Assembly: GCF_014205215.1 (NCBI RefSeq)
Contig: NZ_JACHNC010000001.1
Location: 4,407,001-4,471,000 of the forward strand
DNA: 64,000 bases
Direction: 5' to 3'
DNA from: Actinoplanes lobatus
GTDB lineage: Bacteria; Actinomycetota; Actinomycetes; Mycobacteriales; Micromonosporaceae
Below the pieces are notes generated by a model. The model did no database searches. It saw nothing but the letters and a program-made list of their open reading frames with translations, and had not been told where the DNA came from. This document shows, one piece after another, positions 32,137 through 40,073 of the stretch. Position 1 is the first letter of the stretch, and every line of letters starts with the position of its first letter. Both the position numbers and the translations under genes were made by a program.

Positions 32137-33419
32137 CCCCGCTTCTCCGGGGCCGGTTCGGTGCTGCCGGTGCGCTGCCGGGGGATGCGGGCGCCGCTCG
32201 TGGGCGGCGGCAGGCGCTTGGCGAGCAGCCGCCGGAACACCGCGGCGTACGGGCCGGCCTGGTGCTCCCAGGACAGCAGGCTCAGGAACCGCTCGCGGCC
32301 CAGCTTGCGCATCCGCTGACGCCGCGCGGGGTCGTCGAGCAGCTCGTCGACGGCCTCGGCGAACTCCTCGGGGGCGCCGGTCGGCACGTAGACGCCGGCG
32401 TCACCGAGGGTGCGGCGGGTCTCGGTCAGGTCGGCCGCGATCACCGGAAGCCCGCGGCCCACGTACTCGACGGTCTTCGCCATGGTCGACAGGTCGTTCA
32501 TCCGGGTCGGCAGGTCCGGCTGGACCGCGATGACCGCCTCACGCAGCAGCTCGTCGACGGCCGGGCCGTCGAGCCAGCCGGTGAACTCGACCACGTCGTC
32601 GACCTTGCGCTCGGTGGCGAGGCGGCGTACCGACGGCATGCTCTCGCCGTCACCGGCCAGGATCATCCGCCAGCCGGTGCGGCCCCGACGGCGGGTCAGT
32701 TCCTCGGCGGCCAGCACGACGCCCTCGACGTTGTCCTGCGGGCCGAAGACACCGAGGTAGACGACGTTCAGCACGCCGTCGGCGGGGGTGACCTCGTCGG
32801 GTTCGCCGGTGATCTCCCGGCCGGCCGGGCCGTTGCGGACCACGGTCACCTTCTCCGGCCGTACGCCGCGGCGGACCGCGTTGTCCTTGAACGACTCGTT
32901 GGTGGCGACCACCTCGGTCGCCGTGCGCAGGGTGAGCCACTCCATCGCGACCAGGACCCGGGTGACCCACCGGTTGGGCTCCCGGGCGATGCCGTCGCTG
33001 CCGACCCGGGACGCGTAGACCTCCGGGCACAGGTCGTGGTGGTCGAAGACCCACGGCCGGCCGAGGGCGCGCAGCAGCAGGGCGAGCGGCCAGTAGACGT
33101 CCGGCGGGTTGCAGACCTGGACGGCGTGCGCGCGCCCGGCCAGGACCTCGCCGATCAGGCGGACCGCGATGCAGAGGAAGGACCAGGCGAACTCGACGGC
33201 GAAGGTCAGCACGCCACTGCCGTAGACCTTCACCGGGTACGGCCTGAGCCGGGTGTTCCGGCTGCCCGGCAGCACGCGCAGGCTCTTGTCACCGCGTGGC
33301 GCGATGACGGTCACCTCGAATCCCGCGGCCTCCAGGGTCAGGCACTCACGGATCACCCGGCGGTCGCGCTCGGCCGGCAGATTGGCGATGAGGATGGTGA
33401 TGTGCGGGTTTCGGGCCAT
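32133..33419 (-). CDS. Glycosyltransferase family 4
   Basis: This 428-residue GT-B enzyme has an N-terminal domain starting ITILIANLPAERDRRVIREC with VFDHHDLCPEVYASRV (about 124-139). The C-terminal nucleotide-sugar domain has VVYLGVFGPQDNVEGVV (about 222-238), ILAGDGES (about 257) and the conserved acidic stretch near MAKTVEYVGRGLPVIAADLTE (split over about 319-339). It resembles WbuB/ExpE-type enzymes of capsule clusters. It heads a three-gene minus-strand operon and is divergent from the Wzz-like gene. Confidence 0.9.
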   Translation of the reverse strand: MARNPHITILIANLPAERDRRVIRECLTLEAAGFEVTVIAPRGDKSLRVLPGSRNTRLRPYPVKVYGSGVLTFAVEFAWSFLCIAVRLIGEVLAGRAHAVQVCNPPDVYWPLALLLRALGRPWVFDHHDLCPEVYASRVGSDGIAREPNRWVTRVLVAMEWLTLRTATEVVATNESFKDNAVRRGVRPEKVTVVRNGPAGREITGEPDEVTPADGVLNVVYLGVFGPQDNVEGVVLAAEELTRRRGRTGWRMILAGDGESMPSVRRLATERKVDDVVEFTGWLDGPAVDELLREAVIAVQPDLPTRMNDLSTMAKTVEYVGRGLPVIAADLTETRRTLGDAGVYVPTGAPEEFAEAVDELLDDPARRQRMRKLGRERFLSLLSWEHQAGPYAAVFRRLLAKRLPPPTSGARIPRQRTGSTEPAPEKRG

Positions 33420-33833
33420 CGACGTGTTCGTCTCCTTCGAAGTCCGCGACGACAGTGCCGTGTGGACACTCGGCGGAGCAACCGGCTGTCCGGCCGGGGC
33501 TGAGTCATCCTTTCACCGGCGGCAAGCCATAGACCGACATCAGTTCAGAAATCGGGTACGGCGTACGTCAGGGGACATCACGGAGATTGTCCGTACATGA
33601 TGGACCGGGCAATGCCATCGAATGCGTCGATATGAGGGGATCCCTTGTGGATCTTCGGCAAATGCGAAACGGTTTGTCAGCTTTATGACAAGGCCTCGGG
33701 TTCATGTTCGATGGGAGCCGTCCGGCCGGTTGCCTAAGATCGGGGATGCGGTGGAAACTTGGCCCACTGCTGCCGTCTCGCGGATCCGTGTCGTGACAGG
33801 TCGGCGATTCGACCCGATGACGAGAGGGAAACC
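33420..33833. other. 414-bp divergent spacer without a supported gene
   Basis: This is AT-richer than its surroundings and lies between divergent glycosyltransferase and Wzz-like genes, so it should hold two promoters. The one clear structure is TTGTCA (33674-33679) and TGACAA (33686-33691) around GCTTTA, about 140 bp before the Wzz-like start, a plausible operator. No small ORF with a convincing start signal was found. Confidence 0.5.
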
Positions 33834-34718
33834 GTGGACCTCTGGGACCTGACCAGGCTGCTGCTCCGCCGGTGGTACTTCGCCGTGCCGATGCTGCTGG
33901 CCTCGGTCGCGGTGGTGGCCGGCGCCGCCCAGACGGTGGCCCCCGACTACAAGGCCATGGGTTACATGCAGCTGATCCCGGCGCCCAGCATCGGCAAGGC
34001 GCCGAACCCGAACGCCAAGCCCCGGCCGGCGAACCCGTGGAACGACCTGGGTTACGCGGCCCTGGGCAACGCGGCCGCCCTCACCGTCACCAACACGACC
34101 ACGCTGGAGAAGCTGGCCGCCGAGGGGTATTCGGACAGCATCACCGTGGTCCTCAACGAGCGCACCCCGCTCTTCGAGATCGAGGTCGTCGGGGACAGCC
34201 GGGAGCAGGCCTCCGGCACGGTGCAGAAGATCATCAAGCTGCTCCAGGACGACATCGAGGCCAAGCAGAAGCAGTACGGCACCCTCGCCGAGGACACCAT
34301 CTCCACCCTGGTGATCAACGACGGCAGCGCGCCCGAACAGGACAGCGGCACCCGTAAGCGGGTGCTCATCGTGGCGGCCGGCCTCGGTGTGCTGCTGACG
34401 ACCGCGTCGACCATCGCGCTGGACTACTGGCTGCGCCGCCGCGCGAGCCGCCGTGACGGCTCCTCGGGCACGCCGGCCGACGCCGAGCCCACACCGTCGG
34501 AGCAGGCTTCCTCGTCGTCGGAGCGGACCCAGGTCATCCGGCCGCAGCCGCCGGCGAAGCCCGCGCGCAACAACGTCTACAGCGGTGAGCGCCGGGCCGA
34601 GGACCAGCGCAACGGGGAAGCCCGTAAGCGGAGCGCGCCGGGCCACCAGGCGGTGCCGGACGCGCCGGTGGACTCCACCGTCGTGCTGCCGGTGTCGCAC
34701 CAGTCGCACCGTTCCTGA
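33834..34718 (+). CDS. Wzz-like chain-length determinant protein
   Basis: This 294-residue protein has the two-helix polysaccharide co-polymerase topology. TM1 (RWYFAVPMLLASVAVVAGA, about 13-31) follows a short cytosolic start (VDLWDLTRLLLRR). An extracytoplasmic region of about 140 residues is rich in Asn/Pro then coiled-coil, TM2 is VLIVAAGLGVLLTTASTIAL (about 172-191), and the tail is a Ser/Pro/Arg-rich cytosolic segment of about 100 residues. It lacks an autokinase domain. The GTG at 33834 after AGAGGGAAA is chosen. It probably governs polymer length with the Wzy-like gene 11 bp downstream. Confidence 0.82.
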   Translation: MDLWDLTRLLLRRWYFAVPMLLASVAVVAGAAQTVAPDYKAMGYMQLIPAPSIGKAPNPNAKPRPANPWNDLGYAALGNAAALTVTNTTTLEKLAAEGYSDSITVVLNERTPLFEIEVVGDSREQASGTVQKIIKLLQDDIEAKQKQYGTLAEDTISTLVINDGSAPEQDSGTRKRVLIVAAGLGVLLTTASTIALDYWLRRRASRRDGSSGTPADAEPTPSEQASSSSERTQVIRPQPPAKPARNNVYSGERRAEDQRNGEARKRSAPGHQAVPDAPVDSTVVLPVSHQSHRS

Positions 34719-34729
34719 GCCGGCCGGCC

Positions 34730-36112
34730 ATGACGGCGCCGACACAGCACCATCCGGTCGATCTCGAGCCGTCCCTGATCGCTCCTGGCACGTACACGTC
34801 CCGCCGCCTGCGGGTGCGACTGGACGTGGCCGGCGTCATCTGCCTGCTGTTCTGCCTGCTCTACGGGCTGCCGGCCACGCTGATCGTGCCGGCGCTGACG
34901 TTCGCGGGCCGGCCGGCGCTGCTGCTGGCACTGGCGCTGTTCGCCTGGTGGGTCCTGGCGCGCCTGAGCCCTCAGCTGCTGATGATCGGGCCGCAGCCGT
35001 TGCGCTGGGCCTGCCTGTTCTACCTCATGTCGATCCTGGCGTCGTGCATCGCCGGGATGCTGCGCGGACTGCCCACCCTGGAGGCGAACGGGCAGACCTT
35101 CACGTTGCTGATCACGTTCCAGTTCCTCGGCCTGATCCTGATGGCGGCCGACGGGATCGCCAACTGGGCCCGGCTTCGCAAGATCATTCAGGTGTTCGTC
35201 TGGGCGGCCGCGTTCATGTCGGTGGTCGGGCTCATCCAGTCGCTGTTCGAGTACGACGTCGCCCAGCACCTCGTGGTGCCCGGCCTGGAGCTCAAGTCGG
35301 ACCTGGCCGACTTCCAGAAGCGCGGTGACGGCCTCTTCCGGGTCGCCGGCACCGCGACCCACTACATCGAGTTCAGCACGGTCCTGGCCATGGCCGTCCC
35401 CTTCGGCCTGCACTTCGCCCGCTTCGCGAAGAGCCGGAACAGCCGGATCATGTTCGGCGTGCTGACGCTGGTCATCGCGGTGGCGATCCCGATCGCGATC
35501 TCGCGGACCGGCGTGGTGGCCCTCGGCGTCGCCTTCCTGGTCATGTTCATCACCGCGTGGAACTGGCGGGTCCGCTACAACCTGGCGGTGATCAGCATCG
35601 CCGTGATGGGCGCGATGAGCGTGGTCCGCCCGGGCCTGCTCGGCACCCTCAAGTCGATGTTCCTGTGGGTGGAGGCGGACCCCAGCATCGAGGGGCGCAC
35701 CAAGGACTACGAGTACATCGCCCACTGGTTCTCGCAGCGCCCCTGGCTGGGCCGCGGCCCCGGCACGCTGATCCCGGACCTCTACATCATCCTCGACAAC
35801 CAGTGGCTCTACACCCTGGTTACCTGCGGGATCATCGGCGTCCTGGCGCTGGCCACGCTGCACCTCACCTGCATCGTGCTGGCGTCGGTCGCGCTGCGCC
35901 GCTCCCAGTCGGAGGAGGACCGGCATCTCTGCGCGGCCCTGATCGCCACACAGGTGCTGGCCATCGTGGTCGGCGGCACCTTCGACTCGCTCGGGTTCAC
36001 CACCTTCGCCTTCACCCTGGCCGCGCTGTCCGGCCTGTGCGGGGCGGTGTGGCGCTTCACCCATCCGCGGCGCACCGTCCGGACCTCCACGGTGCGCCGC
36101 ATCCTGGGCTGA
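34730..36112 (+). CDS. O-antigen ligase/polymerase-like membrane protein (Wzy/WaaL superfamily)
   Basis: This 460-residue polytopic protein has about 10-12 predicted helices. A large extracytoplasmic loop (about 290-350) contains WVEADPSIEGRTKDYEYI and WLGRGPGTLIPDLY, and ISRTGVVALGVAFLVM (about 252-267) carries the family's SRT/G motif. These are hallmarks of the Wzy_C family that polymerises or ligates lipid-linked repeats. It directly follows the Wzz-like gene. Its stop codon is 2 bp before the left terminal repeat of the composite element at 36114. Confidence 0.87.
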   Translation: MTAPTQHHPVDLEPSLIAPGTYTSRRLRVRLDVAGVICLLFCLLYGLPATLIVPALTFAGRPALLLALALFAWWVLARLSPQLLMIGPQPLRWACLFYLMSILASCIAGMLRGLPTLEANGQTFTLLITFQFLGLILMAADGIANWARLRKIIQVFVWAAAFMSVVGLIQSLFEYDVAQHLVVPGLELKSDLADFQKRGDGLFRVAGTATHYIEFSTVLAMAVPFGLHFARFAKSRNSRIMFGVLTLVIAVAIPIAISRTGVVALGVAFLVMFITAWNWRVRYNLAVISIAVMGAMSVVRPGLLGTLKSMFLWVEADPSIEGRTKDYEYIAHWFSQRPWLGRGPGTLIPDLYIILDNQWLYTLVTCGIIGVLALATLHLTCIVLASVALRRSQSEEDRHLCAALIATQVLAIVVGGTFDSLGFTTFAFTLAALSGLCGAVWRFTHPRRTVRTSTVRRILG

Positions 36113-36289
36113 GGGCTAGAGACCTTTCGTGGTCGAGGTCCGTCTGTCGCTTCCGCCCCTTCCCGGTACGCGTGACGCCGTCCCCGTCTCATCAGGGCCG
36201 TTCCGTCCGGTCGGCGCGTGCTTGCTGCCCGCTCGGGCCTGTGCCGCGCCCGCCGGGCGTAGATCGGTCGGACACTCCCGCATGTGCCG

Positions 36290-36600
36290 CGCGGTTGCGC
36301 TGGGTGGGTGGTTGGGGTGGTGGTTGCCTGGCATGCGGGGTGCTGCTTGCGGCCGTGACGCCGGTTGCGCTGGGTGGGTGGTTGGGGTGGTGGTTGCCTG
36401 GCATGCGGGGTGCTGCTTGCGGCCGTGACGCCGGTTGCGCTGGGTGGGTGGTTGGGGTGGTGGTTGCCTGGCATGCGGGGTGTTGCTTGCGGCCGTGACG
36501 CCGGTCGCGCCGGGTGGGTGGTTGGGGTGGTGATCGCCAGGCATCCGGGGTGCTGCTCCCGGCCGTCACGCCGGTCACGCCGGGTGGGTGGTGGCGCTTG
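36290..36600 (-). repeat. 70-bp tandem array, left arm of the composite element
   Basis: Units marked by TGGGTGGGTGGTTGGGGTGG begin at 36301, 36371 and 36441, with diverged copies at 36511 and 36581: an exact 70-bp period and about 4.5 copies. Read on the minus strand the unit is homologous to the 71-bp units at 37020-37516 (shared GGCCGT(G/A)ACGCCGGT and GCCTGG/CCCAGAC-like parts). Adjacent copies are too similar, and lack variable spacers, to be CRISPR. Confidence 0.9.
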
Positions 36601-36633
36601 ACGTCGGTCGCGCCACGGGAATCCGTCGGGAGT

Positions 36634-36660
36634 CACTCACCGTGACCATGGCGGTGAGTG
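36634..36660. repeat. Conserved central hairpin of the composite element
   Basis: CACTCACCG (36634-36642) and CGGTGAGTG (36652-36660) flank TGACCATGG. The relative at 20352-20384 keeps the 9-nt loop (in complement) and extends the stem to 12 bp with a paired extra GAGT/ACTC. Pairing kept in two diverged copies suggests the fold matters. Confidence 0.7.
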
Positions 36661-37019
36661 CGTGGAGGCGCGTGGTACATCGGTGCTGTTCTGCCGATCT
36701 CAATCTTCCACAAGGGCCGGTGGGCGGGGTCCCTCGCTTACACGGAGTGTCGGCCAGGCGGGTTTGTGGGGTGAGCGGGCGCGAAAGTCGTCGGGTGGGT
36801 GGCCGTCACGGCGATGGGCGGGGTGGGCGCACGCGCTGGTGATGTCGTGGTCGCCTGCTTGTCCTATAGCGGTGGTGGCCGCGCACGCGGCGGCTTGCGT
36901 GTGCGGCCACGACCGCTTCGACAGCCCGACCGTGTGCACCTACCCGCGCTGAACCCGCCCGCCGGGAGGACGGCCGTGCGCGGCTGCCAGGCCCGGCAGG
37001 ACCGTGGATGACGAGTACC

Positions 37020-37516
37020 GTGACCGGCGTTACGGCCGAGGGCAGGCACTCCGGGTGCCTGGGAAGCAACACCGCGACCACCCGCCCACGGTGACCGGCG
37101 TTACGGCCGAGGGCAGGCACTCCGGGTGTCTGGCGAGCAACACCGTGACCACCCGCCCACGGTGACCGGCGTTACGGCCGAGAGCGGGCACTCCGGGTGT
37201 CTGGGAAGCAACACCGTGACCACCCGCCCACGGTGACCGGCGTTACGGCCGAGGGCAGGCACTCCGGGTGTCTGGGAAGCAACACCGTGACCACCCGCCC
37301 ACGGTGACCGGCGTTACGGCCGAGGGCAGGCACTCCGGGTGTCTGGCGAGCAACACCGCGACCACCCGCCCACGGTGACCGGCGTTACGGCCGAGAGCGG
37401 GCACTCCGGGTGTCTGGGAAGCAGCACCGCGACCACCCGCCCACGGTGACCGGCGTTACGGCCGAGAGCAGGCACTCCGGGTGTCTGGAAAGCAACACCG
37501 CGACCAACCGTCCAGC
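37020..37516 (+). repeat. 71-bp tandem array, seven copies
   Basis: Units beginning GTGACCGGCGTTACGGCCGA start at 37020, 37091, 37162, 37233, 37304, 37375 and 37446, an exact 71-bp period. Copies differ mainly at GGGCAGG/AGAGCGG and GGGAAGC/GGCGAGC positions, so exchange between units seems recent. This is the right arm of the composite element, before the right terminal repeat. Confidence 0.92.
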
Positions 37517-37740
37517 GTGCCCCGGTCCGCCGAGGGCGAGAGTCGACGCCCTGGCCGTGACCGGCGGCAAAGAGGGGGCCGGGCCGGCCACCGATCTACG
37601 CCCGGCGGGCGCGGCAAAGGCCGGAGCGGGCAGCAAGCGAGCGCCGACCGGACGGGGCGGCCCTGATGAGGCGGGGCGAGGTCACGCGTACCGGAAAGGA
37701 GGAGCCGGAAGCGGAACGCGGACCTCGACCACGAAGGTCT

Positions 37741-38868
37741 CTAGCCGCACTCGGTGATCTTCTTGGTCTCCTTCTTGATCCGCCCTGTCGCCCAGTCGTA
37801 GGTGACGACCGCGTTGCCGTCCCACTCGCCGATCTCGCTGCAGGTGACCTCGACCGGGCCGTACGCCGCCGTGCCCTGCACGATCTTGTTGCCGGTCACC
37901 GAGGAGAACTGTCCGCCGCCCAGGCGTAGTGCGTACCCACCGCCGGCCAGCAGGTTGTCGTCGACCGCCCCGCCGTTGTTGCCCTGGCCGTCCGGGATGA
38001 AGATCGGAGCGGTGGGGCAGTCGTCCTGCCGCTGGTCGATGGTGTTGTGCCGCAGCGTGATGTGCGGGCCGCCGTAGCCCTGCACGCCGTCGCCGTGCGG
38101 GTCCTCGCTGGCGCAGAGGCCGGGCGGGACGGCGAGCTGGACGAACGAGTCCTCGATGACGATCGGCCCGGCGCCGGTGTTGCTGCTGCCGCCGGCCCGG
38201 AAGCCCTCGATCCGGTTGATGATCTTGCAGCGCCGGCAGGTGAAGTCGGCGGTGCCGATGGCGAACTCGCCGTTGGTGGTGAACTCCTGGCCGGGCGGGT
38301 TGACCGCCTCCAGCCCGATCATGGTGAGCGGCCCGTAGATGCGGTCGCCGACGAAGTTGTTGATCTGGCCGTAGACCCGGCTGTTGCGGATGGTGACGTT
38401 GTCGGCCTGCACCGTGATGCTGCCCTTGACCAGGTAGTTCTCGATCGTGGTGCCGGCCTTGGTGATCTTCAGGTCGCCCTCGACCGTCTTCTTCGGCGCC
38501 CATCCGGCGGGCACCCCGGCGCACGACGCCGTCGGGTAGGCCGGCAGCGCGCAGCTCCCGCCGCCCGCCGGGCGGGCCGTCGACCGGCTGGGCGAGGCGG
38601 ATGCCTTGGCGCTGACCGAGGCGGAGGCGGTCGTGGCCGGGCCGAGCGACAGGCTGGGCCGTGCCGACACCGGCACGGACGGGGCGTCGGCGGAGGCGGC
38701 CGGCGGCCCGGCGGGCCCGCCCGCGCTGGTGGTGGCCGGCTCCGCGCCTGGCACGAACCGGTAGACGGCGGCGCCCGCGGTGGCGGCGACGACGGCGGCG
38801 GCCGTGGCGGCGATGGCGATCCAGGGCCGGCGCCGGCGGTGCCCGCCGGGCGTCTGCTGCTGATTCAC
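37741..38868 (-). CDS. Membrane-anchored right-handed beta-helix protein
   Basis: This protein has about 375 residues. A basic start (GGHRRRRPW) precedes a single anchor helix IAIAATAAAVVAATAGAAVY (about 14-33). A Ser/Ala/Pro linker of about 70 residues leads to a pectate-lyase-like parallel beta-helix, seen as successive short strands: GTTIENYLVKG, NVTIRNSRVYGQINN, PIVIEDSFVQL, HITLRHNTIDQ. It lies outside the membrane and may bind, trim or hold the polysaccharide. No catalytic residues can be named. GGAGGG lies 10 nt before the GTG at 38868; longer in-frame starts exist. The stop codon lies within the right end of the composite element. Confidence 0.75.
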   Translation of the reverse strand: MNQQQTPGGHRRRRPWIAIAATAAAVVAATAGAAVYRFVPGAEPATTSAGGPAGPPAASADAPSVPVSARPSLSLGPATTASASVSAKASASPSRSTARPAGGGSCALPAYPTASCAGVPAGWAPKKTVEGDLKITKAGTTIENYLVKGSITVQADNVTIRNSRVYGQINNFVGDRIYGPLTMIGLEAVNPPGQEFTTNGEFAIGTADFTCRRCKIINRIEGFRAGGSSNTGAGPIVIEDSFVQLAVPPGLCASEDPHGDGVQGYGGPHITLRHNTIDQRQDDCPTAPIFIPDGQGNNGGAVDDNLLAGGGYALRLGGGQFSSVTGNKIVQGTAAYGPVEVTCSEIGEWDGNAVVTYDWATGRIKKETKKITECG

Positions 38869-39175
38869 GACGGTTCTTCCCTCCGATGTCACTTCGGATG
38901 GTCCATTGACCGGCTCGTTCACGGTGACAGACAAGAGTAAATGCAATGCGGCGCGCCGGGGGCCGTCCATTCGGGCCCGACAGGCTCTATTTCCCGGCCG
39001 TTCAGCGGGTTCCGTCGAGTGTGGACCGGATGAAATGTTCTCGCGCGGGTCGCCGTGCACCGTAACGGATCATGGCCGGGCCTCCGCCGGTCTGACGGGA
39101 ATCCGCCAGAGTCGATGTGGCGGCCTTTCGGCGCGGTACGGTCGGCGCGATCGCGAACTTGAAGGGGATTCCGTT
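38869..39175. other. 307-bp divergent spacer
   Basis: This separates the beta-helix gene (minus) from the GNAT gene (plus) and must hold both promoters. It contains GGTCCATTGACCGG near 38899, a partial dyad. The similar string GTCCATTG recurs at 38967 and upstream of the secreted-protein gene (43122, 43171), so it might be a shared site. No gene is seen. Confidence 0.4.
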
Positions 39176-40036
39176 TTGGGTGTTCGGGTAGTGCCCATCA
39201 CCGCCGACGACGTCCGGATGGTCGCGGAGTTCCTCCACGCCAATCTCAACAGCCGCGTCCCGGTCGACGACTGGGTCCGTGCCGTCGACGTGCCGTGGAA
39301 GGTGGACGCTCCGGACCACGGGCGGATGCTCCTCGACGAGGACGGGGCGGTGGCCGGCGCGCTGCTCGCCTTCTACTCGGAGCGGGAGATCGGCGGGCGC
39401 ACCGAGCGGTTCTGCAACCTCGGGGCCTGGTGCGTGCTGCCGGAGCACCGGTTCCACAGCCTGAAACTGCTCAAGGCGCTGCTCGCCCGGCCCGGCTACC
39501 ACTTCACCGACCTCTCGCCGAGCGGCAACGTCGTGCCGATCAACACCCGGCTCGGCTTCACCTCCCTGGACACCGCGACCGCCCTGGTGCCCAACCTGCC
39601 GTGGCCGGCCGTTCCGGGCCGCCGCCGGGTCACCGCCGACCCGGACCGCATCCGCCGCGCGCTCACCGGTCCCACCCTGGCCCGCTACCTGGACCACGCC
39701 GACGCGCCCGCCGCCCGGCACGTGCTGCTGACCGACGGCGACGAGTCGTGCCTGGTGATCTTCCGGCGGGACCGTCGCAAGGGCCTGCCGTTGTTCGCCT
39801 CGATCCTGTGGGTCAGCGATCCCGCCCTGTTCCGCCGGATGCGCCGCCGGCTGTTCAGCCACCTGCTGCTGCGCCACGGCGTGCCGCTCACCCTCGCCGA
39901 GCTGCGGGTGACCGGCCCGCGCCCCGCGCTGTCGCGGCTGCTGGGCTCGCCCCGGCACAAGATGTTCCGCAGCGCGAGCCTGGGCCCGGACGACATCGAC
40001 TACCTCTACAGCGAGCTGGTCAGCCTCAACTGGTGA
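39176..40036 (+). CDS. GNAT-like acyltransferase of the polysaccharide cluster
   Basis: This protein of about 286 residues has a GNAT fold in the first half: VPITADDVRMVAEFLHAN, a core strand GALLAFYSEREIGGRTERFCNLGAWCVLPEHRFHS split over about 62-96, and YHFTDLSPSGNVVPINTRLGF. Residues past about 150 are a less conserved second half. It may acylate a sugar or carry the acyl group activated by the AMP-ligase/carrier cassette that follows 37 bp downstream. A TTG at 39176 with GAAGGGGA 7-8 nt upstream is the best start. Other in-frame starts from 38906 lack such a signal. Confidence 0.68.
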   Translation: MGVRVVPITADDVRMVAEFLHANLNSRVPVDDWVRAVDVPWKVDAPDHGRMLLDEDGAVAGALLAFYSEREIGGRTERFCNLGAWCVLPEHRFHSLKLLKALLARPGYHFTDLSPSGNVVPINTRLGFTSLDTATALVPNLPWPAVPGRRRVTADPDRIRRALTGPTLARYLDHADAPAARHVLLTDGDESCLVIFRRDRRKGLPLFASILWVSDPALFRRMRRRLFSHLLLRHGVPLTLAELRVTGPRPALSRLLGSPRHKMFRSASLGPDDIDYLYSELVSLNW

Positions 40037-40073
40037 GTCCACCGGACACCGACGACAAGGACACAACCGCACC

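Larger units (their letters stand above)
36114..37745. mobile_element. 1.63-kb noncoding composite element with about 150-bp terminal inverted repeats
   Basis: The left end reads GGCTAGAGACCTTTCGTGG and the right end, on the other strand, GGCTAGAGACCTTCGTGG. Recognisable inverted similarity continues for about 150-160 bp (36114-36275 against 37582-37745). Inside are reverse 70-bp units, a central module with a hairpin, a unique stretch (36780-37015) and seven forward 71-bp units homologous to the reverse ones, making the whole nearly palindromic. It exactly fills the gap between two genes and overlaps the stop codon of the right one. No transposase or convincing gene is present, so a MITE-like nature is an inference. 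Confidence 0.7.

Noticed and set aside
35809..36636. 275-codon minus-strand frame overlapping the Wzy-like gene and the composite element
   Set aside because: It runs antisense through a clear membrane-protein gene and through 70-bp repeats. Its resemblance to a frame at 20379-20627 follows from DNA repeat homology, so it is not independent evidence of a protein.
37020..37516. Possible CRISPR array (regular 71-bp repeats; also 34-bp and 70-bp arrays)
   Set aside because: The repeats are contiguous with no unique spacers, and no cas genes are present.
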